Positions 1 through 6,615 of a stretch of 44,886 nucleotides of DNA are shown one piece after another (within the stretch, counting starts at the first letter, position 1; each line of letters opens with the position of its first letter). Source of the stretch: Planctomycetota bacterium. GTDB lineage: Bacteria > Planctomycetota > MHYJ01 > JACPRB01. The DNA lies in assembly GCA_035574235.1 (NCBI GenBank), contig DATLZA010000185.1, positions 1-44,886 of the forward strand. The letters run 5' to 3'. The position numbers and the translations under genes are program-made. The notes under the pieces were generated by a model. The model was not told the origin of the DNA and did no database searches. It was given only the letters and a program-made list of their open reading frames with translations.

Positions 1-160
1 GAGGTCATCTCTCTCCTCGTGAAATTCTCGACTCCCTCGCTCCCCACACCTATGATCCTGGAGTGCTCTCCCTTCCTCCCGTTCTCCTCGACGACCTCCT
101 CGAGATCCCCCACCCTGGTAACCATGTATCTGAATCACCCATTTTCCGGCGGCCGGGCCC
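1..160. other. Left-edge stretch with no supported gene
   Basis: No convincing coding region, RNA or repeat is visible here. The short open frames have low-complexity, Ser/Pro/Arg-rich translations typical of chance frames in GC-rich DNA. The plus strand is pyrimidine-rich in its first 110 bases. Confidence 0.5.
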
Positions 161-188
161 TTGACGGAAAGGCCGTCTTGCATATAAT
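161..188 (+). promoter_or_regulatory. Sigma-70-type promoter of the initiator tRNA gene
   Basis: A -35 box TTGACG (161-166) and a perfect -10 box TATAAT (183-188) are separated by 16 bases. Transcription should start near 195, leaving a leader of about 43 bases before the mature tRNA. The sequence after the -10 box is GC-rich, as in many stringently controlled stable-RNA promoters; that last point is inference. Confidence 0.8.
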
Positions 189-237
189 GCCGCTGTCCTC
201 CCCGAGCCGCGGCCGGCGCCCGAGCCGCCGGCCCCGG

Positions 238-314
<77 letters not shown>

Positions 315-328
315 AATTTCTCGTCCGA

Positions 329-359
329 CCCCGGTGGGTTCGACACCGGGGTTTTTTTT
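329..359 (+). terminator. Intrinsic terminator after tRNA-fMet
   Basis: A perfect 8-bp stem, CCCCGGTG (329-336) and CACCGGGG (344-351), encloses a 7-base loop and is followed by eight T residues (352-359). It lies 14 bases after the tRNA 3' end, so the tRNA is a single-gene transcript. Confidence 0.93.
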
Positions 360-459
360 CAGGCGCGCCGCGCGCTCCCCGTAGGTATCGTAAAAACCCG
401 GGCGGCGGGGACGGCGTAATCATACCGGCGGGACGTTTCGTCGCCCGAAGGGAAATCCC

Positions 460-1710
460 ATGAAGCTCGGAATGCTCGGCGTGATCCTCGCGGCCGCGCC
501 GTGGACGGCGCTCCGCGAAAACAACACGTGGCCCGAGTTTCGCGGGCCTTCCGGAACCGGCCATTCGGACGCCCAGGGCCTTCCGCGCGAGTGGAGCGAG
601 TCGAAGAACGTCGTCTGGAAAACCCCCATCCACGGGCGCGGCTGGTCGTCGCCGGTCGTCTGGGGCCGGCAGATCTGGCTGACCACCGCCACGCCCGACG
701 GGAAGGAGCTCTCGGTCCTCTGCGTGGATCGCGATTCCGGAAAAATCCTCATCGACTCGATAATCTTCGAGGTCGCCCGGCCCGACGAGCTCTGGCGGAA
801 GTACAACAGCTACGCTTCTCCCACGCCCGTGATCGAGGAAGGGCGCGTCTATGTGAATTTCGGGAGCTACGGAACGGCCTGCCTGGATACGGCCACGGGG
901 AAGGCGCTCTGGACGCGGCGCGACCTGCCGTGCAACCACTGGCGCGGCGCGGGGTCCTCTCCGATCCTGCACAAAGATTTGCTCATCATCCCGTTCGACG
1001 GGTACGACGTCCAGTACGTCGTGGCCCTCGACAAGACCACCGGAAAAACCGTGTGGAAGGCCGACCGCACCCACGATTTCGGCACCGACGACGGAGATCT
1101 CAAGAAGTCGTTCTCGACGCCGATCGTGATCGAGGCCGGAGGCAGGACGCAGCTCGTCACGGTGGCCGCCAAGGCCGCCGTCGCGCTGGATCCCGCGACG
1201 GGCCGTGAACTCTGGAGGGTGCGCTATCCGAACCACTCTTCGGGAACGCGGCCGCTCTTCGGCCATGGCCGGGTGTACGTGACCAACGGCTCGGCGCCGG
1301 CTCAACTACTGGCGATCCGGCCGGACGGGACCGGCGACGTGACCTCGACCCACGTGGACTGGTCGTGGAACCGCGGCGTGGGCCAGAAGCCCTCGCCGCT
1401 CCTGGTGGGGGATCTCCTCTTCCTCCTTTACGACGTGGGAGGCCTGGTGACGTGCGTGGACGCGCGGACGGGCGCGGAGGTCTGGAAGCAGCGCATCGGC
1501 GGGCGGCACTCCGCCTCGCCTCTTTTCGCCGACGGCCGGGTGTACGTCTTCGGCGAGGACGGGGTCTCCGTGGCGTTCGAGCCCGCGCGGGAGTACAAGG
1601 AGGTGGCGCGGAACCGGCTCGCCGCCGGCTGCATGGCCACGCCCGCGATCGTCGGGAAGGCTTTCTACGTGCGGACCGAGACGCACCTCTACCGCCTGGA
1701 AGAGCGCTGA
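460..1710 (+). CDS. Exported PQQ-like beta-propeller protein
   Basis: A 416-residue protein with a short hydrophobic N-terminus (about residues 1-17) that probably directs export. The rest is a PQQ-binding-like/BamB-like beta-propeller. Blades are marked by repeated 'G..vW' and 'DGRVYV' segments. The opening motif 'WPEFRGPSGTG', then 'W' and 'GWSSPVVWG', is characteristic of a family common in planctomycetes. No cytochrome or catalytic metal motif is visible, so it may be a structural or binding protein, not a quinoprotein dehydrogenase. An AAGGGA-like ribosome site lies just upstream of the ATG. Its substrate and function cannot be told from the sequence. It is followed after 66 bases by the AroB homologue on the same strand. 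Confidence 0.85.
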   Translation: MKLGMLGVILAAAPWTALRENNTWPEFRGPSGTGHSDAQGLPREWSESKNVVWKTPIHGRGWSSPVVWGRQIWLTTATPDGKELSVLCVDRDSGKILIDSIIFEVARPDELWRKYNSYASPTPVIEEGRVYVNFGSYGTACLDTATGKALWTRRDLPCNHWRGAGSSPILHKDLLIIPFDGYDVQYVVALDKTTGKTVWKADRTHDFGTDDGDLKKSFSTPIVIEAGGRTQLVTVAAKAAVALDPATGRELWRVRYPNHSSGTRPLFGHGRVYVTNGSAPAQLLAIRPDGTGDVTSTHVDWSWNRGVGQKPSPLLVGDLLFLLYDVGGLVTCVDARTGAEVWKQRIGGRHSASPLFADGRVYVFGEDGVSVAFEPAREYKEVARNRLAAGCMATPAIVGKAFYVRTETHLYRLEER

Positions 1711-1776
1711 GGAGGCGCGTCCCGTTCCGGTCGAGACGCCCCCCTCACGCGCGGGCCGTGTGGTATTCTTTGCCGG

Positions 1777-2919
1777 ATGAAGGAAGTCCGCCACCCGGCG
1801 TCCCGGATTTTCATCTGGCCGGGAATTCATGCGGAAGTGGGGGAGACCCTCCGCGTCCTGGCCCCCGAAGCGCGGCACGCCTTCATCCTCACGGATCGCA
1901 AGTGCATCCCGATCGCCAAGCGGGTGGCGCTCAGCCTCATCCAGGCCGGCGTCGGCGTGTCCGGCTACGCGATGTATCCGGGCGAGCGCCGGAAGACGCT
2001 CCAGACCGCCGCCGGGGCCGCCGCCAAGATGCTCCGGACGAATACGGACCGGACGAGCGTCTTCGTCACGGTGGGCGGCGGCGTCGTCGCCGAACTGGGC
2101 GGCTTCGTCGCCTCCGCCTACCAGGAAGGCCTGCGGCTCTTCCACGTTCCCACCACGCTCGTGGCCCAGGTGGACGCCGCCATCGGCTCCACGGCCGGCG
2201 TCAACGTCGGGGACGGGCGGAATGTGCTTTCGGTTTCACACGCCGCGACGGCGGTCTTCGTCGACCCGACGCTTTTGGAAACGCTGCCCCGGCCGGAGTA
2301 CCTGGCCGGACTGGCCGAAGTCGTCAAGTACGGCATGGTCCGTGAAGCGGATGTGCTGGCGGAACTCGAGGAGGGCCGTGAGGGGATCGAGTCGCGGAAC
2401 CCGGCGCTTCTGGAGGAGATCGTGGCCCGCTGCGTGGCGATCAAGGCGGCCGTGGAGGAGGCGGCCCGGGGGGCGCCGGGCGTGAGGGCGGTCCTGGAAT
2501 ACGGCCGAACGGTCGGCCGGGCGCTCGAGGCGGCGGGATCGTTCCGGAAGATCCGGTCGGGAGACGCGCAGGCCGTCGGCATGGAGGCCGAAGCGTTCAT
2601 GGCCTGGCGGCTGGGGGTCGCGCCTCCGGGCGTCCTGCGGGCGCAGAACCGCATCCTCCGGCTCCTGGACCTGCCCACGCGCGTGCGGGGGCTCGCCCCC
2701 GAAAAGGTGCTCGAAGCGATGCGGCTGAACCGGGGGAATCCGGGCGCGCGCCTGAACCTCGCGCTTCCCCGGCGGGTGGGGGAGGCCGGCCCCGGGATCG
2801 AGGTTCCCGTGGAGGTCGCGGAGGAAGCGCTTCGCTTCGTGATCCTCCCCGGCCGCCGCATCCGGGCGGCCCGGCCCCTTTCGGAGATGGAGCTGCCCGC
2901 GGCGGATCCCGCGAACTGA
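1777..2919 (+). CDS. Divergent 3-dehydroquinate synthase-like protein lacking zinc ligands
   Basis: A 380-residue member of the dehydroquinate synthase/sugar phosphate cyclase fold. It keeps the NAD-binding glycine run (GGG 100-102), 'PTTL' (125-128), 'AEVVKYG' (180-186) and a C-terminal 'LP' segment. The active site is unusual. The zinc ligand Glu is kept (E181), but the two zinc His of E. coli AroB (H247 and H264) align with R244 and S261, with exactly the same 17-residue spacing. The second His of the GHTxGHA motif is R248. The Lys of GGKTGVN is T139, the GKN Lys is R148 and the catalytic-loop Asp is E106. Such a protein should not perform the zinc-dependent shikimate-pathway reaction. It may be a pseudoenzyme, or a cyclase or dehydrogenase with altered chemistry. 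I therefore give no aroB symbol. No clear Shine-Dalgarno precedes the ATG. Confidence 0.85.
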   Translation: MKEVRHPASRIFIWPGIHAEVGETLRVLAPEARHAFILTDRKCIPIAKRVALSLIQAGVGVSGYAMYPGERRKTLQTAAGAAAKMLRTNTDRTSVFVTVGGGVVAELGGFVASAYQEGLRLFHVPTTLVAQVDAAIGSTAGVNVGDGRNVLSVSHAATAVFVDPTLLETLPRPEYLAGLAEVVKYGMVREADVLAELEEGREGIESRNPALLEEIVARCVAIKAAVEEAARGAPGVRAVLEYGRTVGRALEAAGSFRKIRSGDAQAVGMEAEAFMAWRLGVAPPGVLRAQNRILRLLDLPTRVRGLAPEKVLEAMRLNRGNPGARLNLALPRRVGEAGPGIEVPVEVAEEALRFVILPGRRIRAARPLSEMELPAADPAN

Positions 2920-3056
2920 GATATCCCGGCGCCGTTTCCGCCCATCTCGGCCAGGAGCGGAGATTTCCTGCGCGAGCGCCGGCGTCGTCGGTCCTGCGGT
3001 TCGACGATCGGGTGAGACGTCTGCAGGTTCAGGAGACGCCGGCATGGGCGATAGAT

Positions 3057-3067
3057 AAGAATATCTT
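3057..3067. promoter_or_regulatory. Small palindrome upstream of the regulator promoter
   Basis: AAGA (3057-3060) and TCTT (3064-3067) are inverted around ATA. The palindrome touches the -35 box of the regulator promoter and may be a second half of the operator. It is short, so chance is possible. Confidence 0.3.
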
Positions 3068-3094
3068 GATCTCATAAGGAGCACCTTATATATC
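3066..3094 (+). promoter_or_regulatory. Promoter of the CmtR-like regulator, with operator in its spacer
   Basis: The -35 box TTGATC (3066-3071) and -10 box TATATC (3089-3094) are separated by 17 bases. The predicted start, 7 bases downstream, falls on the A of the ATG at 3101, so the mRNA would be leaderless. This fits the absence of a properly spaced ribosome site: the only AAGGAG, at 3076-3081, is 19 bases before the ATG. The stretch is AT-rich compared with its surroundings. A perfect inverted repeat, ATAAGG (3074-3079)/CCTTAT (3084-3089), fills the spacer and touches the -10 box, the expected place for a repressor to block RNA polymerase. Confidence 0.6.
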
Positions 3095-3100
3095 GACGGC

Positions 3101-3442
3101 ATGGCGCGGCCGCCGGGGCGGTGGGGACTGAAGGCCAAGCTCTTCCGGGGACTGGCGGACCTTTCGAGGCTCACGATCCTCGAGGCGCTCCGGGAGGGCC
3201 CGCGGACCGTCTCCCAGGTCGTGGCGCGCACCGGCATGAGCCAGCCGCGCGCTTCGATGCATCTCGATTGCCTCTGGTGCTGCGGCCTCGTGGACCGCGA
3301 GGCGGTCGGACGCTACACCGTCTACCGGCTCCGGTCGCGGAAGGTCCTGCGCATGCTGGAGGCCGCCGACGCCCTCCTGGGCGACGTGCGCGAGCGCGTC
3401 CGCGAGTGCGCGCGCTACGAGGAAAGGAAGGCCCGGCTGTGA
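3101..3442 (+). CDS. ArsR/SmtB-family metal-responsive repressor, CmtR-like
   Basis: A 113-residue winged-helix protein of the ArsR/SmtB family. Family marks are 'LADLSRLTILEAL' (helix 2-3 region), the recognition helix 'SQPRASMHLDCL' and a beta-hairpin ending 'RYTVYRL'. Cysteines lie at 57, 60, 61 and 103. The Mycobacterium tuberculosis Cd(II)/Pb(II) sensor CmtR binds metal through C57, C61 and C102 in the same structural context ('HLSCLRGCGLV' there, 'HLDCLWCCGLV' here). The likely role is to repress its own promoter and release it on binding a soft metal such as cadmium or lead; the metal is inferred from residue positions only. The stop codon overlaps the GTG of the next gene (GTGA), so the outer-membrane protein is translationally coupled. 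Confidence 0.88.
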   Translation: MARPPGRWGLKAKLFRGLADLSRLTILEALREGPRTVSQVVARTGMSQPRASMHLDCLWCCGLVDREAVGRYTVYRLRSRKVLRMLEAADALLGDVRERVRECARYEERKARL

Positions 3443-4350
3443 AGGGGGCCGCCTGGGCGATGGCGCTTCTGGCGGGGGCGGCGCCCGCGCTCGCCCAGGA
3501 AGGCTCGCTCGACGTCCTGGACGGCGAGACTCTCTACGAGGGCGGAGGGCTCTTCACCCTGGGCCACGAGTTCGAGCGCCGCGAAGGTCTCCGGCGCGGC
3601 CGCGACCGCGTTTCCGACCCCCTCGAACGGCGGCTCGACAGCCATACCGCCGCCTTCGGGGCGCACTACGGACTGCGCTACAACGTTCAACTCTCGGCGA
3701 TCGTCCCGTACGTCCATCGGGCCTTGACCCTCGAAAATCCCGCCGGTCCGGATCGCGTATCGGAAGAAGGCTTGGGCGACGCCGCCCTGGTCGTCAAGTG
3801 GCGTTACCTGCGCCTCGACGACGTCGGCCGGGCGACGAACTTCGCGCTTCTGGCGGGACTCGAGCTTCCCACCGGAGATGACGATCCGCCCTCCGGCGCG
3901 CCCGTGCAGCGGGAGGATTTCCAGATCGGATCGGGTTCCTGGGATCCCTCGCTCGGCGCGGCCGTCACCCACGAGCCGGGCCGCTGGCGGTTCAACGCTG
4001 CGGTTCTCTACCAGCGCAACGGGCAGGGAACGCGCGACTTCAAGGTCGGGGACGAGCTTTTCGCGGAATTGGCGGCCGGAAACCGCTTCTGGCTGGAACC
4101 GTATCCGGGACCCTTCATGCGCTTCGATGCGCTTCTGCGCTACCGGCATGCCTGGAAGGCGCGGCAGGACGGCGACGCCGTGGATGATTCCGGAGGCGAT
4201 GTGCTCACCGCGGGCGCCACGCTCGCCTTCCGGCCCCGACCCACGCTGGACTTCCAGATTTTCCTCGAAGTTCCGATCTATCAGTCTCTGGAGGGGACTC
4301 AGCTCGAGGAAGACTGGTCGGTTTTCTTCGCCTTCGGACTGCGAATCTGA
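3439..4350 (+). CDS. Outer-membrane beta-barrel transporter-like protein (MetA-pathway/Phenol_MetA_deg type)
   Basis: A 303-residue exported protein. The chosen GTG start overlaps the stop of the repressor gene and gives a clean signal peptide, with a hydrophobic core and cleavage after 'APALAQ' (about residue 20). The mature part has alternating hydrophobic and polar strands, phrases such as 'LRYNVQLSAIVPYV', 'LLAGLELPTGDDD' and 'WRFNAAVLYQ', and ends in a beta-strand with aromatic residues ('VFFAFGLRI'). This matches the putative outer-membrane transporters annotated as 'MetA-pathway of phenol degradation'. It is co-transcribed with a CmtR-like sensor and followed by a small lipoprotein, so a role in passage or efflux of metal is plausible but inferred. 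The open frame extends upstream inside the regulator gene; that part is not coding. Confidence 0.75.
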   Translation: MKGAAWAMALLAGAAPALAQEGSLDVLDGETLYEGGGLFTLGHEFERREGLRRGRDRVSDPLERRLDSHTAAFGAHYGLRYNVQLSAIVPYVHRALTLENPAGPDRVSEEGLGDAALVVKWRYLRLDDVGRATNFALLAGLELPTGDDDPPSGAPVQREDFQIGSGSWDPSLGAAVTHEPGRWRFNAAVLYQRNGQGTRDFKVGDELFAELAAGNRFWLEPYPGPFMRFDALLRYRHAWKARQDGDAVDDSGGDVLTAGATLAFRPRPTLDFQIFLEVPIYQSLEGTQLEEDWSVFFAFGLRI

Positions 4351-4364
4351 ACGGGAGGGACGCG

Positions 4365-4481
4365 ATGCGGCACCTTGCGCTTGCCGGGCTCCTGGTCCTG
4401 TCCGCCTGCTCGGCTCCGGGGACCGAGCTTGCGCCGGAGCCCGGCGACTTCGCGTTCATCGAAGTGACCCTGAAGGGCTGA
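4365..4481 (+). CDS. Small lipoprotein, 38 residues
   Basis: A short gene directly after the barrel gene (14 bases), with a strong ribosome site GGGAGG at 4353-4358. The product starts with a charged end and a hydrophobic stretch that leads into the lipobox 'LSAC' with the lipid-bearing cysteine at residue 15. Only about 24 residues remain after cleavage, ending 'FAFIEVTLKG'. The strong ribosome site, lipobox and operon position support a real gene despite the size. It may help the barrel or bind metal near the membrane, but no metal-binding motif is visible. It could also be the remains of a longer lipoprotein. Confidence 0.6.
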   Translation: MRHLALAGLLVLSACSAPGTELAPEPGDFAFIEVTLKG

Positions 4482-4496
4482 ACGTGAAACGAAGAA

Positions 4497-4829
4497 ATGA
4501 TGGGCCTGGAACGGCTCTTCCGGAACCTTTACGGGACGACCCCGCAGATCGACATGGATCGCCAGCTCGCCCGCGCCCGGGTGCCCGACCCCCGGCCGCT
4601 CGACTTCGCCGGGTTGGCCGAGGGGATCCGGCGCAACAACGTGGGCACGGCGGCCATCACGGTTCGGGCGACCGCGGAAGTGGGCCCCGACAAGGTGATC
4701 CTGCGGCCCACCGGGCAGGAATTCCTCCTGCACGGAAGCGCTCCCGCGGACGGCGGCGCGCGGCCGCGAAGGCTGCGCGTCCACGGATGGGAAAGTCCGG
4801 CGACCGTCCGCCTCGAGATCCTGGAATGA
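4497..4829 (+). CDS. Hypothetical protein, 110 residues
   Basis: I do not recognise this protein. It begins at tandem ATG codons (4497 and 4500) 15 bases after the lipoprotein gene and has no signal peptide or membrane segment. The N-terminal half is helical and charged ('MDRQLARARVPDPRP'); the second half looks beta-rich ('TAAITVRATAEV', 'VILRPTGQEFLLHG'). There are no cysteines, so direct soft-metal binding is unlikely. Its place at the end of the metal-regulator gene run, 10 bases before a Nudix gene, suggests the same transcript. The ribosome site is weak (GAAGA). Confidence 0.6.
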   Translation: MMGLERLFRNLYGTTPQIDMDRQLARARVPDPRPLDFAGLAEGIRRNNVGTAAITVRATAEVGPDKVILRPTGQEFLLHGSAPADGGARPRRLRVHGWESPATVRLEILE

Positions 4830-4839
4830 CGGGCGTCGC

Positions 4840-5265
4840 ATGAAACAGTCGGCCGGTACGCTCCTCTACCGGCGCGGGAAGGAGGGTCTGGAAGTTCTTC
4901 TCGTCCACCCTTCGGGAGCCTACAACCGCAACGCCCCCTGGAGCATTCCGAAGGGCGTTCCCGACGAGGGGGAGACGCTCGAGGAGGCCGCCCGGCGGGA
5001 AACGTTCGAGGAAACCGGCGTCCGGGCGGCGGGGACTCTGACGCCCCTGGGTCACGTCGATTACGCAAAGTCGCGCAAGCGGATCTTCGCCTTCGCGGCG
5101 GAGGCTCCCCCGGACGCCGCCCCGCGGCCCGCCTCCTGGGAGGTCGACGCCGCGGAGTTCATCAGCCTCGAGCGGGCCCGCCGGCTTCTCCACCCCGATC
5201 AGGTGCCGTTTCTCGACCGGCTCGAGGCGTGCTTGGCCGGTCGTCCGGAGCGCCCGCCTCAGTAG
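4840..5265 (+). CDS. Nudix hydrolase
   Basis: A 141-residue cytoplasmic Nudix-fold pyrophosphohydrolase. The Nudix box (G-x5-E-x7-RE-x2-EE-x-G-V) is complete at residues 39-61, so the Mg-binding glutamates are present. The start 'SAGTLLYRR..' and 'WSIPKG' before the box resemble the Ap4A/8-oxo-dGTP-type Nudix proteins, several of which have 'W..PKG' at this place. The substrate cannot be fixed from sequence. It converges with the acyltransferase gene; the two coding ends overlap by 7 bases (5259-5265). Confidence 0.9.
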   Translation: MKQSAGTLLYRRGKEGLEVLLVHPSGAYNRNAPWSIPKGVPDEGETLEEAARRETFEETGVRAAGTLTPLGHVDYAKSRKRIFAFAAEAPPDAAPRPASWEVDAAEFISLERARRLLHPDQVPFLDRLEACLAGRPERPPQ

Positions 5266-5906
5266 TCCGGCGCTTCGCGGAAGGCGCCGGACGGAGCGGG
5301 CCCCACGCGATGCTTGAGCTGCTCGGCCACGATGAGGTCGCGGATGCGGCGGGCGATCCGCTCGTGGTTCTCGCGGGTGTCTTCGGGCGCGACCTCGATC
5401 GGCGGCAGGAAGTCCACGACGACCTTGGCGGGGTGGGGAAGGGCCGTCAGGTGCGGCCAGGCCTTCCAGGTTCCATAGATGACGCACGGGACGATGCGGG
5501 CTCCGGACTGGACGGCGAGTCGGCCAACCCCCGGCTTGGGCTCGCCCATGAGCCACTGGAAGGACCGGCGGCCCTCGGGGAAGATCCCGATGGCTCCGCC
5601 CCGCTGGAGGATTCGGAGCGCCTTCTGGACGGTGGGTTCGTTGTCTCCTCCGCGGTAGACGGGGAGGATTCCCCACTGCCGGAGAAACCACCCGATCAGC
5701 GGGATCCTCAGAAGCTCGGCCAGCGCGAAGAAGCGGATGTGCCGCTCCGTGGCGAGGGAAAGCACCACGGGGTCGAAATAACTCGGATGGTTGGCCGCGA
5801 TGATGACAGGACCTTGGCGGGGGATGTTCTCCAGTCCGTGAAACTGAAGGCCGTGGAAGATCCGCATCCAGATGTAGAGCATGAAGCGGACCAGGCGGAC
5901 CAGCAT
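5259..5906 (-). CDS. 1-acyl-sn-glycerol-3-phosphate acyltransferase family protein (PlsC-like)
   Basis: A 215-residue lysophospholipid acyltransferase, predicted to add the second acyl chain to lysophosphatidate in phospholipid synthesis at the inner membrane. The catalytic HX4D motif is 'NHPSYFD' (H40, D45), and the phosphate-binding motif is 'FPEGRR' (109-114, usually FPEGTR). The N-terminal helix around residues 4-20 should anchor it to the membrane. I start at the ATG at 5906, which places the family core at its usual distance from the N-terminus; the longer open frame upstream is not homologous. It is divergent from the small membrane protein gene. Confidence 0.88.
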   Translation of the reverse strand: MLVRLVRFMLYIWMRIFHGLQFHGLENIPRQGPVIIAANHPSYFDPVVLSLATERHIRFFALAELLRIPLIGWFLRQWGILPVYRGGDNEPTVQKALRILQRGGAIGIFPEGRRSFQWLMGEPKPGVGRLAVQSGARIVPCVIYGTWKAWPHLTALPHPAKVVVDFLPPIEVAPEDTRENHERIARRIRDLIVAEQLKHRVGPAPSGAFREAPDY

Positions 5907-6033
5907 AGGTTCGATTCCCGCGTCTTCATCATAGGCGGCCGCGCGCGATCGCGCAAAACATCCCTGTCCGCTGCGGGATCGATGAAGGGGGAGGGGTCCG
6001 TCCGGACGGCCGGGGCCGGTGAGGAGGACGCCG

Positions 6034-6552
6034 ATGAATTGGGGAAACGCGATCGGGGCGGGAATTTTCGGCGCCGTCGTCATGACGGCGATCCTCTTGG
6101 TGGTGCGGGCCCTGGGGGCGACTCCGATGAATCTGGAGATGATGCTGGGGACGCTCTTTACGGCCTCGCCCGGCCTGGGCTCCTGGTTCCTGGGCCTGGC
6201 GATCCACCTGACCGCCGGGGCGCTTTTCGGGATCGTGTACGCGGCGATCATGGAGACGGCCCGGCGGAGGGGGCCGGGCGTGGGCGCCGCGATCGCCGTG
6301 CCGCACACGATTCTCTCGGGGCTCCTTCTGCCGCTGGTGGGGTCGATGCATCCGCTCGTCCAGGCGGGCCGGATGGTCAACCCCGGCCCCTTCGCCGCGG
6401 AGGCGGGGCCCCTGGCCGTCGTTCTTTTCATCGGCCTGCACCTCGTCTTCGGCTCGGTGGTAGGCGGGTCCTACGAGCTTCGCCGTTTTCCGGCCGGGGT
6501 CGGACCGGCGGAGATCCCTCGACGGCCTCCAACGGCCGTCTATCGCGGATAA
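6034..6552 (+). CDS. Small polytopic membrane protein
   Basis: A 172-residue integral membrane protein with about four hydrophobic segments (roughly residues 5-25, 45-70, 84-105 and 128-148). The ATG at 6034 is preferred over an upstream GTG because the ribosome site GAGGAGG (6021-6027) sits 6 bases before it. The pattern of Gly-rich helices and 'HLTAGALFGIVYAAIM' resembles small bacterial membrane proteins of unknown function. No catalytic motif is visible. It is divergent from the acyltransferase and separated by 63 bases from the cytochrome gene downstream. Confidence 0.7.
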   Translation: MNWGNAIGAGIFGAVVMTAILLVVRALGATPMNLEMMLGTLFTASPGLGSWFLGLAIHLTAGALFGIVYAAIMETARRRGPGVGAAIAVPHTILSGLLLPLVGSMHPLVQAGRMVNPGPFAAEAGPLAVVLFIGLHLVFGSVVGGSYELRRFPAGVGPAEIPRRPPTAVYRG

Positions 6553-6615
6553 GTCGGAGCGATCGCGCAAGACGCTTGAAACTTGACGCCGGCTTGCCGA
6601 GTTTAAGTAGGGGGG

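Noticed and set aside
1777-2919. Ordinary aroB of the shikimate pathway
   Set aside because: Both zinc His and several substrate residues are replaced, so annotation as a functional aroB is not justified.
3076-3081. AAGGAG as ribosome-binding site of the regulator
   Set aside because: It is 19 bases from the ATG at 3101, with no other start codon at proper distance, and it is part of the inverted repeat. A leaderless start explains the layout better.
6583-6611. Promoter TTGACG before the DUF1592-type gene
   Set aside because: No -10 box at an acceptable spacing (13-14 bases to TTTAAG/TTAAGT), so it is not listed as a promoter.
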